Shown: positions 44,865 through 53,587, counted from the first letter of the stretch. The stretch is 64,000 nucleotides of DNA from Pedobacter foliorum (GCF_013266735.1 NZ_JABSNU010000015.1:1-64000); one strand, 5' to 3'. Numbers and translations are program-made. Notes: a model not told the origin generated them from the letters alone.

Positions 44865-45740
44865 ATGTTTACAGATATTTATAGTCCTATACATCAATTA
44901 AAACACGCTACCAGAAACCATGTATTGGTAAAAAGAGATGATTTAATTGACCCATATATTTCTGGAAATAAGTGGCGTAAACTCAAATACATACTAAAGG
45001 ACGTTCAGAAAAAAGATAAAAATCACATTGTTACTTTTGGTGGCGCATTTTCTAATCACCTGGTAGCAACTGCATCTGCTTGTGCCAGAGCAAGCCTAAA
45101 AAGTACCGCATTTGTGCGAGGCGAAGAAGTGAGCAACGAAATGCTGTTACTTTGCAAACTGTTTGGGATGAATTTAATTTTTACCAGCAGAGAAAACTAC
45201 AAAAACAAAACACTTCTATTTGAAAACCATTTCGGATCTGATCCGCAAGCTTATTTTGTTGATGAGGGTGGCGCGGGTGCCGAAGCCGTAAGAGGTTGTG
45301 CAGAAATCATTGCCGAACTACCTCAGGACATAGATCATTTGTTTTGCGCAGCCGGAACCGGAACAACCGCAGCCGGATTATTGAAAGGGATCCATCAGCG
45401 TAAGCTAAAAACTCAACTCCACGTTGTACCTGTTTTAAAAGGTGGCGATTTCATTGCTGATGAAATTTATAAGCATACCGGAAATGTTGATCAACTGGTA
45501 ATGCATACGGATTATCATTTTGGTGGATATGCCAAAACCCCTCCTACTTTAATTGAATACATCAAAAAATTTGTAGCTGCCGAGGGTATGCTAATCGATC
45601 CGGTATATACTTCGAAAATGTTCTTTGCAATTGATGACTTGAACGTGAACAACTACTTTAATAAAGAAGACAAAATAATTGCCCTGCATACCGGCGGTTT
45701 ACTGGGAATCTGGGGGATGAAAGACAAGTTTGTTTACTAA
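44865..45740 (+). CDS. ACC deaminase/D-cysteine desulfhydrase-like PLP enzyme
   Basis: A 291-residue fold-type II PLP enzyme. The cofactor Lys lies in SGNKWRKLKYIL (Lys36). The Asn/Ser pocket motif is TFGGAFSNHLVATASA, and the phosphate loop is AAGTGTTAAGLLKG. The family includes 1-aminocyclopropane-1-carboxylate deaminase and D-cysteine desulfhydrase; the latter is the commoner activity in bacteria. It is shorter than typical ACC deaminases (about 338 residues), so desulfhydrase-like activity is more likely. It faces the SGNH hydrolase gene with a 5-bp gap. Confidence 0.83.
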   Translation: MFTDIYSPIHQLKHATRNHVLVKRDDLIDPYISGNKWRKLKYILKDVQKKDKNHIVTFGGAFSNHLVATASACARASLKSTAFVRGEEVSNEMLLLCKLFGMNLIFTSRENYKNKTLLFENHFGSDPQAYFVDEGGAGAEAVRGCAEIIAELPQDIDHLFCAAGTGTTAAGLLKGIHQRKLKTQLHVVPVLKGGDFIADEIYKHTGNVDQLVMHTDYHFGGYAKTPPTLIEYIKKFVAAEGMLIDPVYTSKMFFAIDDLNVNNYFNKEDKIIALHTGGLLGIWGMKDKFVY

Positions 45741-45745
45741 TGTGA

Positions 45746-46546
45746 TTAATGACCTTTAGGATAGAATTTTAAAAATTTAAGTCGTTCGCTAACTTTAGTT
45801 ATCCAAAGTCTGGCCATTAGTTCATGCCCAAATACTGTTGGATGGATACCATCCCAAATCCAATAATCAGCAGGCATCTTTTTAATAGCTTGATCAAAGA
45901 CCGGTTTATAGTCTACAACAATAGCATCAAATTCTTTTGCAAGTTTTGAAATGATAGCTCCTCTTTTAGCAACATCCGAATTATAAAACTCCCATTTGTT
46001 TATAATATTACCTACAGGGTATACAAACGGAATCCCCAAAACTAGAATCATTTTCGGATTAATTGCCCTTGATTTTTTGAGTAGTTCCCTATAAGTTTCT
46101 TCGAACTGTTGTAGATTACTGTTTTTATCAGGGCTGTTCAGTGCTCCACTGGCATCGTTAATTCCTACAAGAATGCTCAATACATCAGGTTTAAGTGCCA
46201 ATGTATCTTCCTGCCACCTACCCGCAAGATCGGAAACCTTGTTTCCGCTTATCCCCCTGTTATAAAAGGTAAATCCCTGATCAGGGAAATCAGCTCCGAT
46301 TCTGCTAGAAATTGAAAATGCATATCCATGCCCCATTATATGATTAGGATCCATACTGCGGCCTCTGTTTCCATCAGTAATTGAATCTCCCTGAAACAAA
46401 AATACCAGATTCTTTTCTGTAGCAAGAGGTGCCTGTTGCATTGTAGTATCGGCAGAAAACAAAGCTTCTGGCACACATACCGCTGCTCCTCCTAAAACAA
46501 AACCATTCTTAATAAAATTTCTTCTTGAAGTATTCTCTTTTTTCAT
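45746..46546 (-). CDS. Exported SGNH/GDSL hydrolase
   Basis: A 266-residue protein when started at MKKENTSRRNF (46546). The frame is open to 46588, but this start gives a twin-arginine-like signal (SRRNFIKNG). The SGNH blocks are visible: FQGDSITDG with nucleophile Ser55, RGISGNKVSDL (Gly), VGINDASG (Asn) and WDGIHPTVFGHEL (Asp-His). It likely deacetylates or de-esterifies an extracytoplasmic glycan or lipid. It is a single gene. Confidence 0.9.
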   Translation of the reverse strand: MKKENTSRRNFIKNGFVLGGAAVCVPEALFSADTTMQQAPLATEKNLVFLFQGDSITDGNRGRSMDPNHIMGHGYAFSISSRIGADFPDQGFTFYNRGISGNKVSDLAGRWQEDTLALKPDVLSILVGINDASGALNSPDKNSNLQQFEETYRELLKKSRAINPKMILVLGIPFVYPVGNIINKWEFYNSDVAKRGAIISKLAKEFDAIVVDYKPVFDQAIKKMPADYWIWDGIHPTVFGHELMARLWITKVSERLKFLKFYPKGH

Positions 46547-46642
46547 GTACTGATTCTTGCTTATTCTGATGTATTGACCAAGATACAATTCTTCATATTA
46601 ATTAAAGCTTCGCTTTTTTATTTTAAAAAAAGTGCAGAAACA

Positions 46643-46689
46643 TTTGCGTAGCTAAATAACTACACTTAAATTAGTAGTCAAATAGCTAC
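46643..46689 (+). promoter_or_regulatory. Promoter with two ArsR-type operator copies
   Basis: GTAGCTAAATAACTAC (46648-46663) and GTAGTCAAATAGCTAC (46674-46689) are two near-palindromic 16-mers, 26 bp apart. They overlap a promoter made of TTTG (46643-46646), a 20-nt spacer and TAAATTAG (46667-46674), one mismatch from TAnnTTTG. The ArsR-family gene starts at 46693. A repressor bound here would cover both promoter elements, so autoregulation of the operon is likely. Confidence 0.7.
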
Positions 46690-46692
46690 ACA

Positions 46693-47016
46693 ATGAATTT
46701 AAGACGAGATGTATTCCAAGCCATAGCAGACCCGACAAGAAGGGCTATACTGCTATTGGTTGCTTCGCAAGCAATGACTGCAGGAGCCATAGCTGCAAAT
46801 TTTGATACAGCAAGACCGACAGTTTCAAAGCATTTGCAAATACTAACCGAATGCGAATTGCTTAAACAAGATCAAAATGGGAGAGAAATTTTCTATCACC
46901 TAAACCCTAAAAAGATGAAAGAAATAGCAGATTACATTGAACCGTTCCGCGAAATGTGGGATGACCGATTTAATAAATTAGAAGACATCATGAAAAACTA
47001 TAAACCGAATAAATAG
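46693..47016 (+). CDS. ArsR-family (metal-independent type) transcriptional regulator
   Basis: A 107-residue winged-helix repressor: RRDVFQAIADPTRRAILLLV, the recognition helix TARPTVSKHLQIL and the wing ELLKQDQNGREIFYHLNP. It lacks the ELCVCDL metal-binding motif of arsenic sensors. It matches the subgroup that sits next to SRPBCC/AHSA1 and DoxX genes. It is the first gene of a five-gene run. The tandem 16-bp palindromes immediately upstream are its likely operators. Confidence 0.93.
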   Translation: MNLRRDVFQAIADPTRRAILLLVASQAMTAGAIAANFDTARPTVSKHLQILTECELLKQDQNGREIFYHLNPKKMKEIADYIEPFREMWDDRFNKLEDIMKNYKPNK

Positions 47017-47022
47017 AATGTA

Positions 47023-47490
47023 ATGGAACGGAAAACAAAAATCCATGCCGAAGATGGCAAACAAGAAATAACAATAACAAGAGCATTTGATTTGCCTTTG
47101 GAATTGCTTTTTAAAGCTTACGAAGAAGCTGAAATAGTAGAGCAATGGATGGGAACAAAAGTGCTTAAACTTGAAAACAAGAGGCATGGCGGCTATCAAT
47201 TTGAGACCAGTGATTCTAAAGGAAATGTGGTGCTTAAGGCCAATGGGGTAATCCACGAGTTTATTCCGAATCAGAAAATCACCAGAACATTTGAAATGGA
47301 GAATACTCCATTTGCGGTACAGCTTGAGTTCTTACAATTCGAAAAGCTTACTGAGGATACTAGTCAGCTCATTATGCATGTGGTGTACAAATCAGTTGAG
47401 CTTAGAGACCAAATACTTAAACTACCCTTTGCACAGGGCATCAATATGGCACATAACCGATTACAAGACATTGTTAACAAATTAAAATAA
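47023..47490 (+). CDS. SRPBCC/AHSA1-domain protein
   Basis: A 155-residue START-like ligand-binding protein. Typical features are ITITRAFDLPLELLFKAYEE, VEQWMGTKVLKLE, GGYQFETSDSKG, the beta-strand segment NQKITRTFEMENTPF, and the C-terminal long helix INMAHNRLQDIVNKL. The fold has a hydrophobic cavity; the ligand is unknown. It is 6 bp after the ArsR gene and 6 bp before the DoxX-like gene, so it is tightly co-transcribed. Confidence 0.9.
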   Translation: MERKTKIHAEDGKQEITITRAFDLPLELLFKAYEEAEIVEQWMGTKVLKLENKRHGGYQFETSDSKGNVVLKANGVIHEFIPNQKITRTFEMENTPFAVQLEFLQFEKLTEDTSQLIMHVVYKSVELRDQILKLPFAQGINMAHNRLQDIVNKLK

Positions 47491-47496
47491 CTCATT

Positions 47497-47880
47497 ATGA
47501 AAAAAAGAGATAAAATTATCTATTGGATTGCTACCATCTGGCTTGCATTAGGAATGCTATCAACCGGAATTGTGCAATTATTGAAAATGAAAGAAGAAAC
47601 AGATATGATGACCAATTTGGGTTATCCTTCGTATCTCCTAACCTTATTGGGCATTTGGAAAATATTGGGAGTTATAGCAGTGCTTATTCCTAAATTCCCT
47701 CTACTAAAAGAATGGGCTTATGCAGGATTTTTCTTTGCCATGTCTGGAGCAGTATTTTCTCACGTAGCCATTGGAGATGGCGCAAAAGAATTTTTTGGCC
47801 CGGTATTATTACTAGTCCTGACTTTTGTATCTTGGTATTTTAGACCTGCAGATAGAAAAGTCGCTTTAGCTAACCTTTAA
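47497..47880 (+). CDS. DoxX-like small membrane protein
   Basis: A 127-residue protein with four transmembrane helices (about 8-25, 45-66, 73-93, 100-118) in the DoxX-like arrangement: YWIATIWLALGMLSTGIVQL, LTLLGIWKILGVIAVLIPKF, GFFFAMSGAVFSHVAIGD and LVLTFVSWYFRP. These proteins occur next to ArsR-SRPBCC pairs in many Bacteroidota and are implied in redox or stress handling. The exact role is unknown. Confidence 0.88.
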   Translation: MKKRDKIIYWIATIWLALGMLSTGIVQLLKMKEETDMMTNLGYPSYLLTLLGIWKILGVIAVLIPKFPLLKEWAYAGFFFAMSGAVFSHVAIGDGAKEFFGPVLLLVLTFVSWYFRPADRKVALANL

Positions 47881-47892
47881 AATAAAGACAAC

Positions 47893-48459
47893 ATGAGTAA
47901 AAATAAAAAAGAGTTGTCAGCAGAACAACGCGAAGAACTACTTAAAACCTTACAAAACCGTTTTGAGAAAAACATGATTCGTCATAAGGGTCTTGAATGG
48001 GCTAAAGTACTAACAAAACTGGAAGCCAATCCTGAAAAACTTTGGTCGCTTGATGATATGGAAATAACCGGAGGCGAGCCTGATGTTGTTGGCTATGATA
48101 GCCAAACAAACGAGTATATTTTTTATGATTGCTCAGCAGAAAGCCCCAAAGGCCGCAGAAGTCTATGTTACGACCGTCAGGCTCTGGATTCAAGAAAAGA
48201 ACATAAACCAGAAAGTAGTGCTCTTGATGTGGCTGCTGCCATGGGCATTGAAATTTTAACTGAGGAACAATATCGCGAGTTACAGCAATTTGGAAAATTT
48301 GATACAAAGACATCAAGTTGGGTAAAAACACCCGGTGACATTAGAAAACTCGGTGGCGCCATCTTTTGCGATTATCGCTATGGTACTGTATTTAAGTATC
48401 ACAACGGTGCAGAATCTTACTATGCCGCAAGAGCGTTCCGTGGATCATTAAGGGTTTAA
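47893..48459 (+). CDS. DUF4256-family protein
   Basis: A 188-residue cytoplasmic protein with the DUF4256 landmarks RFEKNMIRHKGLEWAKV, EKLWSLDDMEITGGEPDVV, IFYDCSAESPKGRRSLCYD, GIEILTEEQYRELQ and SWVKTPGDIRKLGGAIFCD. The function is unknown. It is the fourth gene of the ArsR operon, 12 bp after the DoxX-like gene. Confidence 0.88.
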   Translation: MSKNKKELSAEQREELLKTLQNRFEKNMIRHKGLEWAKVLTKLEANPEKLWSLDDMEITGGEPDVVGYDSQTNEYIFYDCSAESPKGRRSLCYDRQALDSRKEHKPESSALDVAAAMGIEILTEEQYRELQQFGKFDTKTSSWVKTPGDIRKLGGAIFCDYRYGTVFKYHNGAESYYAARAFRGSLRV

Positions 48460-48485
48460 ATTTGTACAAATAACTAAAGCATAAA

Positions 48486-49070
48486 ATGAATCCTAAGGTT
48501 GACTTTTATTTTAGCAAAGCCAAAAAGTGGCAAGAAGAAATAGAACGTTTGAGATTGATCGTTCTTGACTGCGGACTTACAGAAGAGCTGAAGTGGGGCT
48601 CTCCTTGTTATATGTTTGAAAAAAGTAACATCGTTTTAATACATGTGTTTAATGAATACTGTGCACTTTTGTTTTTTAAAGGCGCCTTGTTAAGCAATGC
48701 TGATGGTATTTTAATCCAACAATCAGAGAATGTGCAATCAGCGCGCCAGATTCGTTTTACTAATATTCGAGAAATAATTGAACTTCAAGCTATTTTGAAA
48801 GCCCATATTTATGAAGCTATAGAAGTGGAAAAAGCGGGTTTGAAAGTAGATTTCAAAAAGCCTGCTGAATTTGCAGTTGCTCAAGAATTTCAATATAAAC
48901 TAGATCAAATTCCTGCCTTGAAAGTTGCATTTGAGTCATTAACCCCAGGACGGCAAAGAGCATATCTTCTTCATTTTTCTGCACCTAAGCAAGTTAAAAC
49001 TCGTGAGTCGAGAGTTGAAAAATGTATACCTCAAATTCTAGACGGCAAGGGATTAAATGATATAGTTTAG
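48486..49070 (+). CDS. YdeI-type DUF1801/OmpD-associated protein
   Basis: A 194-residue cytoplasmic protein of the YdeI group: an N-terminal DUF1801 domain (VLDCGLTEELKWGSPCYMFEKSNIVLI, about 25-115) and a C-terminal OmpD-associated-type helix region (AFESLTPGRQRAYLLHFSAPKQVKTRESRVEK, about 145-190). YdeI homologues are called bacteriocin-protection proteins, but the role here is not known. It is the last gene of the ArsR operon, 26 bp after DUF4256. Confidence 0.85.
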   Translation: MNPKVDFYFSKAKKWQEEIERLRLIVLDCGLTEELKWGSPCYMFEKSNIVLIHVFNEYCALLFFKGALLSNADGILIQQSENVQSARQIRFTNIREIIELQAILKAHIYEAIEVEKAGLKVDFKKPAEFAVAQEFQYKLDQIPALKVAFESLTPGRQRAYLLHFSAPKQVKTRESRVEKCIPQILDGKGLNDIV

Positions 49071-49230
49071 AATGTAAAATTTATAATATAGTTGCATTTT
49101 TACAATCCAAGAGTTCTATAAAAAACGTATATTGTTTATAAGAAAAAGGGGCTCTCGTATTTGGTAGCGTTCTTAACTCCAATCACTGTTTTTTTTACGA
49201 CCTCTAGTTCTCAAATTTAAAAAGTAGCTT

Positions 49231-49476
49231 ATGTTTGTAAATAACTTTCGATTGGTTTACGGCGAATGTAGATCAAAACAACCACCTCACCTTGAAGAGT
49301 ATAAGGTAATAAATGGCTACCAGGTATATTGTTCAAAATTTAGCTCCCTGATCTTTGTTATTCACGATCACATAAATAATCTTTATTGTGTTTTAGAACA
49401 TAATGGAAATTCAGCCAATTTAGATGAAGATATTAAGGCAAATCTTAGTGTAATATTTCCGATCCAAAAGAATTAA
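49231..49476 (+). CDS. Hypothetical 81-residue protein
   Basis: A short protein with balanced composition: FRLVYGECRSKQPPHLEEYK, then INGYQVYCSKFSSLIFVIHD and a C-terminal LNVIFP-like tail. The leader from 49071 to 49230 contains no other gene. I do not recognise a family, and it could be a chance frame, although the codon use looks ordinary. Confidence 0.4.
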   Translation: MFVNNFRLVYGECRSKQPPHLEEYKVINGYQVYCSKFSSLIFVIHDHINNLYCVLEHNGNSANLDEDIKANLSVIFPIQKN

Positions 49477-49622
49477 AAATTACAATTAGCTCCTAAATTC
49501 TTTCCCTTTCTATTTTTTTCAATTCTCCTTTTACACTTAGCGATTTTGGTAATTGGTTCAAAAACTAAGTTTAAACTGTTTAAACCTAGTTTTTGCCTTA
49601 TTGGGTTCAAATAGTGCCTGCA

Positions 49623-49653
49623 TTTGTTAATTTGGGGGTTTTTATTACATTTG
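49623..49653 (+). promoter_or_regulatory. Consensus Bacteroidota promoter of lat
   Basis: TTTG (49623-49626), a 19-nt spacer and TACATTTG (49646-49653) match the Bacteroidota primary sigma consensus (TTTG-N19-21-TAnnTTTG) exactly. The predicted transcript would start near 49660 and reach the lat start at 49677 with a leader of about 17 nt. Confidence 0.75.
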
Positions 49654-49676
49654 ATATATACCAAAACATAGAAATT

Positions 49677-51008
49677 ATGTATCAACTAACTGTAGCTCCA
49701 GAGCAAGTAAATGAAACTTTAGGTAAACATATTTTAGCCGATGGGTTCGACCTAACGTATGATATGGAAAAAAGCGAGGGTGTTTATATTTACGACTCAA
49801 AATACAAACGTTCTTTACTTGATTTTTTCACCTGCTTTGCTTCTGTTCCTTTAGGATACAATCATCCAAAAATGATAAACGATGAGGCTTTCAAGAAAAA
49901 TCTGTTGCTGGCTGCATTAGCTAACCCATCAAATTCTGATGTTTATACCCAGCAGTATGCTCAATTTGTTGACACTTTCTCTAAAATTGGTATCCCTTCT
50001 TATTTACCTCATGCTTTTTTTATAGCAGGTGGTGGACTGGCGGTTGAAAACGCCATAAAAGTGGCTATGGATTGGAAAGTCCAAAAGAATTTTGCCAAAG
50101 GTTACAAAGAAGAAAGAGGTTTTAAAGTGCTTCACTTCGAAAAAGCTTTCCATGGCAGAACAGGCTACACACTAAGTTTAACTAATACGCTTCCAGATAA
50201 AACCAAGTGGTTTGCTAAATTCGACTGGCCAAGGGTTTCAGTTCCGGTAGTAAAATTCCCATTAGATGGCGAAAACCTAAAAGTGGCTATTGATACTGAA
50301 GAAACATCCATTGCTCAGATAAAACAAGCTTTTGCTGACCATAAAGATGATATCTGCGCAATCATAGTTGAACCAATTCAATCGGAAGGTGGCGACAATC
50401 ATTTACGTGAAGAATTCTTAATACAATTAAAAGCTCTGGCAGATGAAAATGATGCTTTTCTGATTTACGATGAAGTACAAACAGGAGTTGGTTTGACCGG
50501 CAAATTCTGGTGCCACCAAAATTACAGTGAAAAAGCCCGTCCAGATATTATTGCATTTGGCAAAAAGATGCAGGTATGTGGAATTTTAGTAGGCAATAAG
50601 GTAGATCAGATAGATAGTAATGTATTTAAAGTTCCTTCAAGAATTAACTCAACATGGGGCGGTAATTTAGTAGATATGGTACGTTCATCTCAAATCCTTC
50701 AAATCGTTGCCGAAGACAATCTGTGTGATAACGCTGCAGTTGTTGGCCAATATTTAAAGGAAAGCCTCCATTCACTTGCCGGAAAGCATGATAAAGTCAG
50801 CAATGTACGTGGCAAAGGTTTACTTTGTGCTTTCGATTTCCCAAACAAAAGTATGCGTGATGAATTTATCAAAAAAGGCATGGAGCACAATGTAATGTTT
50901 TTAGGTTGCGGAAATCAAACCATAAGATTCAGACCAGCACTATGCATGGAGAAAAAACACATTGATGAGGGCTTAAGCATTATGGAAACCATTTTACCTG
51001 CTTTATAA
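49677..51008 (+). CDS. lat: L-lysine 6-transaminase
   Basis: A 443-residue class III aminotransferase when started at MYQLTVAPEQV (49677). The open frame begins 28 codons earlier, but those would lie upstream of or across the promoter. Family landmarks are FFTCFASVPLGYNHPKM, FFIAGGGLAVENAIKVAMDW, FEKAFHGRTGYTLSLTNT, IVEPIQSEGGDNH, YDEVQTGVGLTG and the PLP Lys in AFGKKMQVCG. It moves the epsilon-amino group of lysine to 2-oxoglutarate, giving 2-aminoadipate semialdehyde. The stop overlaps the next ATG by 1 nt. Confidence 0.92.
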   Translation: MYQLTVAPEQVNETLGKHILADGFDLTYDMEKSEGVYIYDSKYKRSLLDFFTCFASVPLGYNHPKMINDEAFKKNLLLAALANPSNSDVYTQQYAQFVDTFSKIGIPSYLPHAFFIAGGGLAVENAIKVAMDWKVQKNFAKGYKEERGFKVLHFEKAFHGRTGYTLSLTNTLPDKTKWFAKFDWPRVSVPVVKFPLDGENLKVAIDTEETSIAQIKQAFADHKDDICAIIVEPIQSEGGDNHLREEFLIQLKALADENDAFLIYDEVQTGVGLTGKFWCHQNYSEKARPDIIAFGKKMQVCGILVGNKVDQIDSNVFKVPSRINSTWGGNLVDMVRSSQILQIVAEDNLCDNAAVVGQYLKESLHSLAGKHDKVSNVRGKGLLCAFDFPNKSMRDEFIKKGMEHNVMFLGCGNQTIRFRPALCMEKKHIDEGLSIMETILPAL

Positions 51009-51412
51009 TGCAAAGAAAATATTTTAAGATCCTATTCGGTGTACTTGTCCTGGTTTTAGTTGGGTCGATGTTAAAAGACACGTTTACACAGCCAGGGCTT
51101 GATGGTATAGATGGTGAGTTTCAAGAAATCGGTTATTATAGAAACGACAACAATACAGGCCCCATACAATATGTGTTTTCTGTTACCGTAAAAGACACCT
51201 TATGGAACGACATGACTACATACGGCAACTTTAAGCCCCATCATAAAGGAGGAAATACCAAAGTATATTACTTTTTGGAAGGAACACCCATTCCGGAAAA
51301 ATTGTATGCCGGTAAAGTAAATTTTGACAGCAGTTTTAATAAATACTGCATTGCGCTTTACGAAAAGACCGCAATGGGCTATCCAAGTTTACAAAAGGCT
51401 CCATTTAAATAA
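51008..51412 (+). CDS. Hypothetical membrane-anchored protein
   Basis: A 134-residue protein with one N-terminal hydrophobic helix (ILFGVLVLVLVGSML) and a soluble extracytoplasmic part containing DGEFQEIGYYRNDNNTG, a beta-rich centre and YEKTAMGYPSLQ. It has no Cys lipobox. It overlaps the lat stop by 1 nt (TAATG), so it is translationally coupled to lat. Its stop is directly adjacent to the convergent acyl-CoA dehydrogenase stop. The function is unknown. Confidence 0.65.
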   Translation: MQRKYFKILFGVLVLVLVGSMLKDTFTQPGLDGIDGEFQEIGYYRNDNNTGPIQYVFSVTVKDTLWNDMTTYGNFKPHHKGGNTKVYYFLEGTPIPEKLYAGKVNFDSSFNKYCIALYEKTAMGYPSLQKAPFK

Positions 51413-52774
51413 TTACACAAAGGCAGAAAAACCTGTTATAGCACGCCCAACAATGAGGGTATTAATCTCTTTAGTACCTTCGTAAGAGTAAATGGCTTCG
51501 GCATCGGCCACAAAGCGAGCTACATCGTACTCCAGTAAGATGCCATTTCCACCCATAACCTCGCGAGCTCTACTTACAACATCACGTGTTCGCATTGAAC
51601 AGAAAACTTTTGCTAATGAGGCATGCTCATCAGTAAGCAAGTTCTGATCTTGTAACTGAGACAATCGGAAACAAAGCGTTTGCATTGCTGTAAGATTAGA
51701 AAGCATTTCTACCAAATGGTTTTGTATAAGTTGATAGGATGCAATAGGCTTTCCAAATTGTTTTCGGGTTCTGGTATAACTAAGCGCACTTTCGTATGCA
51801 CCTCTGGCACAACCTACAGCTTGCCATGCTACTCCTGCCCTGGTCATCTTCAGTACCTTTGCGGTGTCTTTAAATGAATTGGCATTTTGTAAACGATCTT
51901 CTTCATCAACTTCGCAGTTAGTAAGCGTTATCAACCCGTTTTGCACAATCCTTAGCGCCATTTTATCCTGCATCTTCTCAACGGAAAATCCCTTTGTACC
52001 TTTTCTAACCAGAAAACCTTTTACTTCATTATCATCTAAATCTCTGGCCCAAATTATAGTAACATCTGAAAAAGTTGAATTCCCAATCCATTTCTTTTGT
52101 CCGTTTAAGATCCATTTACTTCCTTGTCGCTTAGCCGTAGTGGTAAGTCCGCCTGCTACACCCGAGCCTACTTCTGGTTCAGTTAACCCAAATGCTCCAA
52201 TTAATTTCAGTTGTTGCATATCTGGCAGCCATTCCTGTTTTTGAGCCTCAGAACCTAACAGATATATTGACCCCATAGCTAAACCACTCTGCACTCCAAA
52301 AAATGTAGAAATAGAAGTGTCTATCCTGGCCATTTCCATGGCAAGCATACCTTCCATAAGGTTAGATTTATTGGGGCATCCGTATCCCTCATAGGTTAAA
52401 CCACAGATATTTAATTCGGCAATTTTAGGAATTAGTTCAAAAGGAAATTCGGCTCTAAGCCAGTATTTGTTTACGATAGGCTTTACTTCCCGTTCCAGAA
52501 ACGCCCTAACTTTTAACTGAAGCGCCCTGTCCTCATCTTTTAAAGCTTCATCACCTAAGTGATAAAAATCGCCTTCAATAGGGGGCAATTCTCTTTTTTC
52601 ATGAGGTGTTCCAATCATCTTCATGAGACCCTGTAATTGAGTATCATCAAGATTAGATACAGAATCCATAATCTTAGGTAAATCTACCTTCTTAGAAAGC
52701 TCTTCAAGTTTCTTAAAATCGACACTTTTAAAAAGCGTGTACGCGTTCTTTAGGGAAGAAAATATATTGGCCAT
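51413..52774 (-). CDS. Glutaryl-CoA dehydrogenase-like acyl-CoA dehydrogenase
   Basis: A 453-residue FAD enzyme. The N-terminal ~70 residues are an extension, followed by the acyl-CoA dehydrogenase helices. The FAD/substrate motifs are GAFGLTEPEVGSG, KWIGNSTFSDV and RKQFGKPIASYQLIQ. The catalytic Glu lies in AEAIYSYEGTKEINTLIVGRA. The pattern RIVQNGLITLTNCEV, YDVARFVADAEA and the family position of Glu suit glutaryl-CoA dehydrogenase (lysine catabolism) better than short-chain dehydrogenases. It lies next to lat on the opposite strand. Confidence 0.87.
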   Translation of the reverse strand: MANIFSSLKNAYTLFKSVDFKKLEELSKKVDLPKIMDSVSNLDDTQLQGLMKMIGTPHEKRELPPIEGDFYHLGDEALKDEDRALQLKVRAFLEREVKPIVNKYWLRAEFPFELIPKIAELNICGLTYEGYGCPNKSNLMEGMLAMEMARIDTSISTFFGVQSGLAMGSIYLLGSEAQKQEWLPDMQQLKLIGAFGLTEPEVGSGVAGGLTTTAKRQGSKWILNGQKKWIGNSTFSDVTIIWARDLDDNEVKGFLVRKGTKGFSVEKMQDKMALRIVQNGLITLTNCEVDEEDRLQNANSFKDTAKVLKMTRAGVAWQAVGCARGAYESALSYTRTRKQFGKPIASYQLIQNHLVEMLSNLTAMQTLCFRLSQLQDQNLLTDEHASLAKVFCSMRTRDVVSRAREVMGGNGILLEYDVARFVADAEAIYSYEGTKEINTLIVGRAITGFSAFV

Positions 52775-52843
52775 ATTAAACTGTTTACAGATAAAACAGA
52801 AATTAACTCCTTTTGTTGGAGTATGGCCAATATTATATACTAA

Positions 52844-53560
52844 TTAGATCAGATCAAAAAGGCTGTTTACTCCTAAAAGTTTGCGACAGGTAAAACCTTC
52901 GGCATAGGTTGTTCCTATAGACTTACCAAACTCACGCGATCTGCCAATTACACTTTCAAAGAAATCCGGAGAAGAAATATAAGTATCAGGCCCATCCAAT
53001 TCCGGATTAAAGAATTGAGTTTTAAATGCTTTTATTGAGGCCAGTTTAGTTTCAATAAATGGGGTAATATCTATAATAACATCTGGTTTGATATAGCGAT
53101 CCTGAATGTATTGAAGCTGCAATCTAGGGCGCCAGGCTTGTTGCTGCACTCCGTCAAATTCGGTACTTATTTTTGGTAGGCCTGAAAGGAAACAAGCATC
53201 ATTTGCCAAATCTCCAGCCCTGCCATGATCAGGATGCCTATCATGCAAAGCATTGGTTAATATAATTTCAGGCTGATACTTGCGGATCATTTTGATGACT
53301 TCAATCTGATGCTCTTCATCATTTTTAAAGAATCCATCTTTAAATCTTAAATTCTCACGGGCATGTATACCTAGTATTTTTGCCGAATCGGCAGCTTCCT
53401 CATCCCGTGTTTCTGCTGTACCACGTGTACCTAATTCTCCTCTGGTAAAATCAACTATTCCTACTTTTTTACCTAGGGCGATGTGTTTGGCTATAGTTCC
53501 TGAACATCCTAATTCTGCGTCGTCGGGATGAACGGCAAGCACCAATATATCTAACTTCAT
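52844..53560 (-). CDS. bshB1: Bacillithiol biosynthesis deacetylase BshB1
   Basis: A 238-residue zinc-dependent deacetylase of the LmbE family. The metal site is visible in VHPDDAELGCSGTIA and in LHDRHPDHGRAGDLA. The specific pattern DFTRGELGTRGTAETRDEEAADSA and GRSREFGKSIGTTYAEGFT matches BshB1. It converts GlcNAc-malate to GlcN-malate in bacillithiol synthesis, so the organism probably makes this thiol. The BshA and BshC genes are not in the window. It is 27 bp downstream of the glutathione-peroxidase-like gene. Confidence 0.95.
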   Translation of the reverse strand: MKLDILVLAVHPDDAELGCSGTIAKHIALGKKVGIVDFTRGELGTRGTAETRDEEAADSAKILGIHARENLRFKDGFFKNDEEHQIEVIKMIRKYQPEIILTNALHDRHPDHGRAGDLANDACFLSGLPKISTEFDGVQQQAWRPRLQLQYIQDRYIKPDVIIDITPFIETKLASIKAFKTQFFNPELDGPDTYISSPDFFESVIGRSREFGKSIGTTYAEGFTCRKLLGVNSLFDLI

Positions 53561-53587
53561 GATGTATTTAGTTTATAAAATATTGCC

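Noticed and set aside
49593..49676. Extended start of lat
   Set aside because: The extension spans the consensus promoter at 49623-49653, so it cannot be translated from that transcript.
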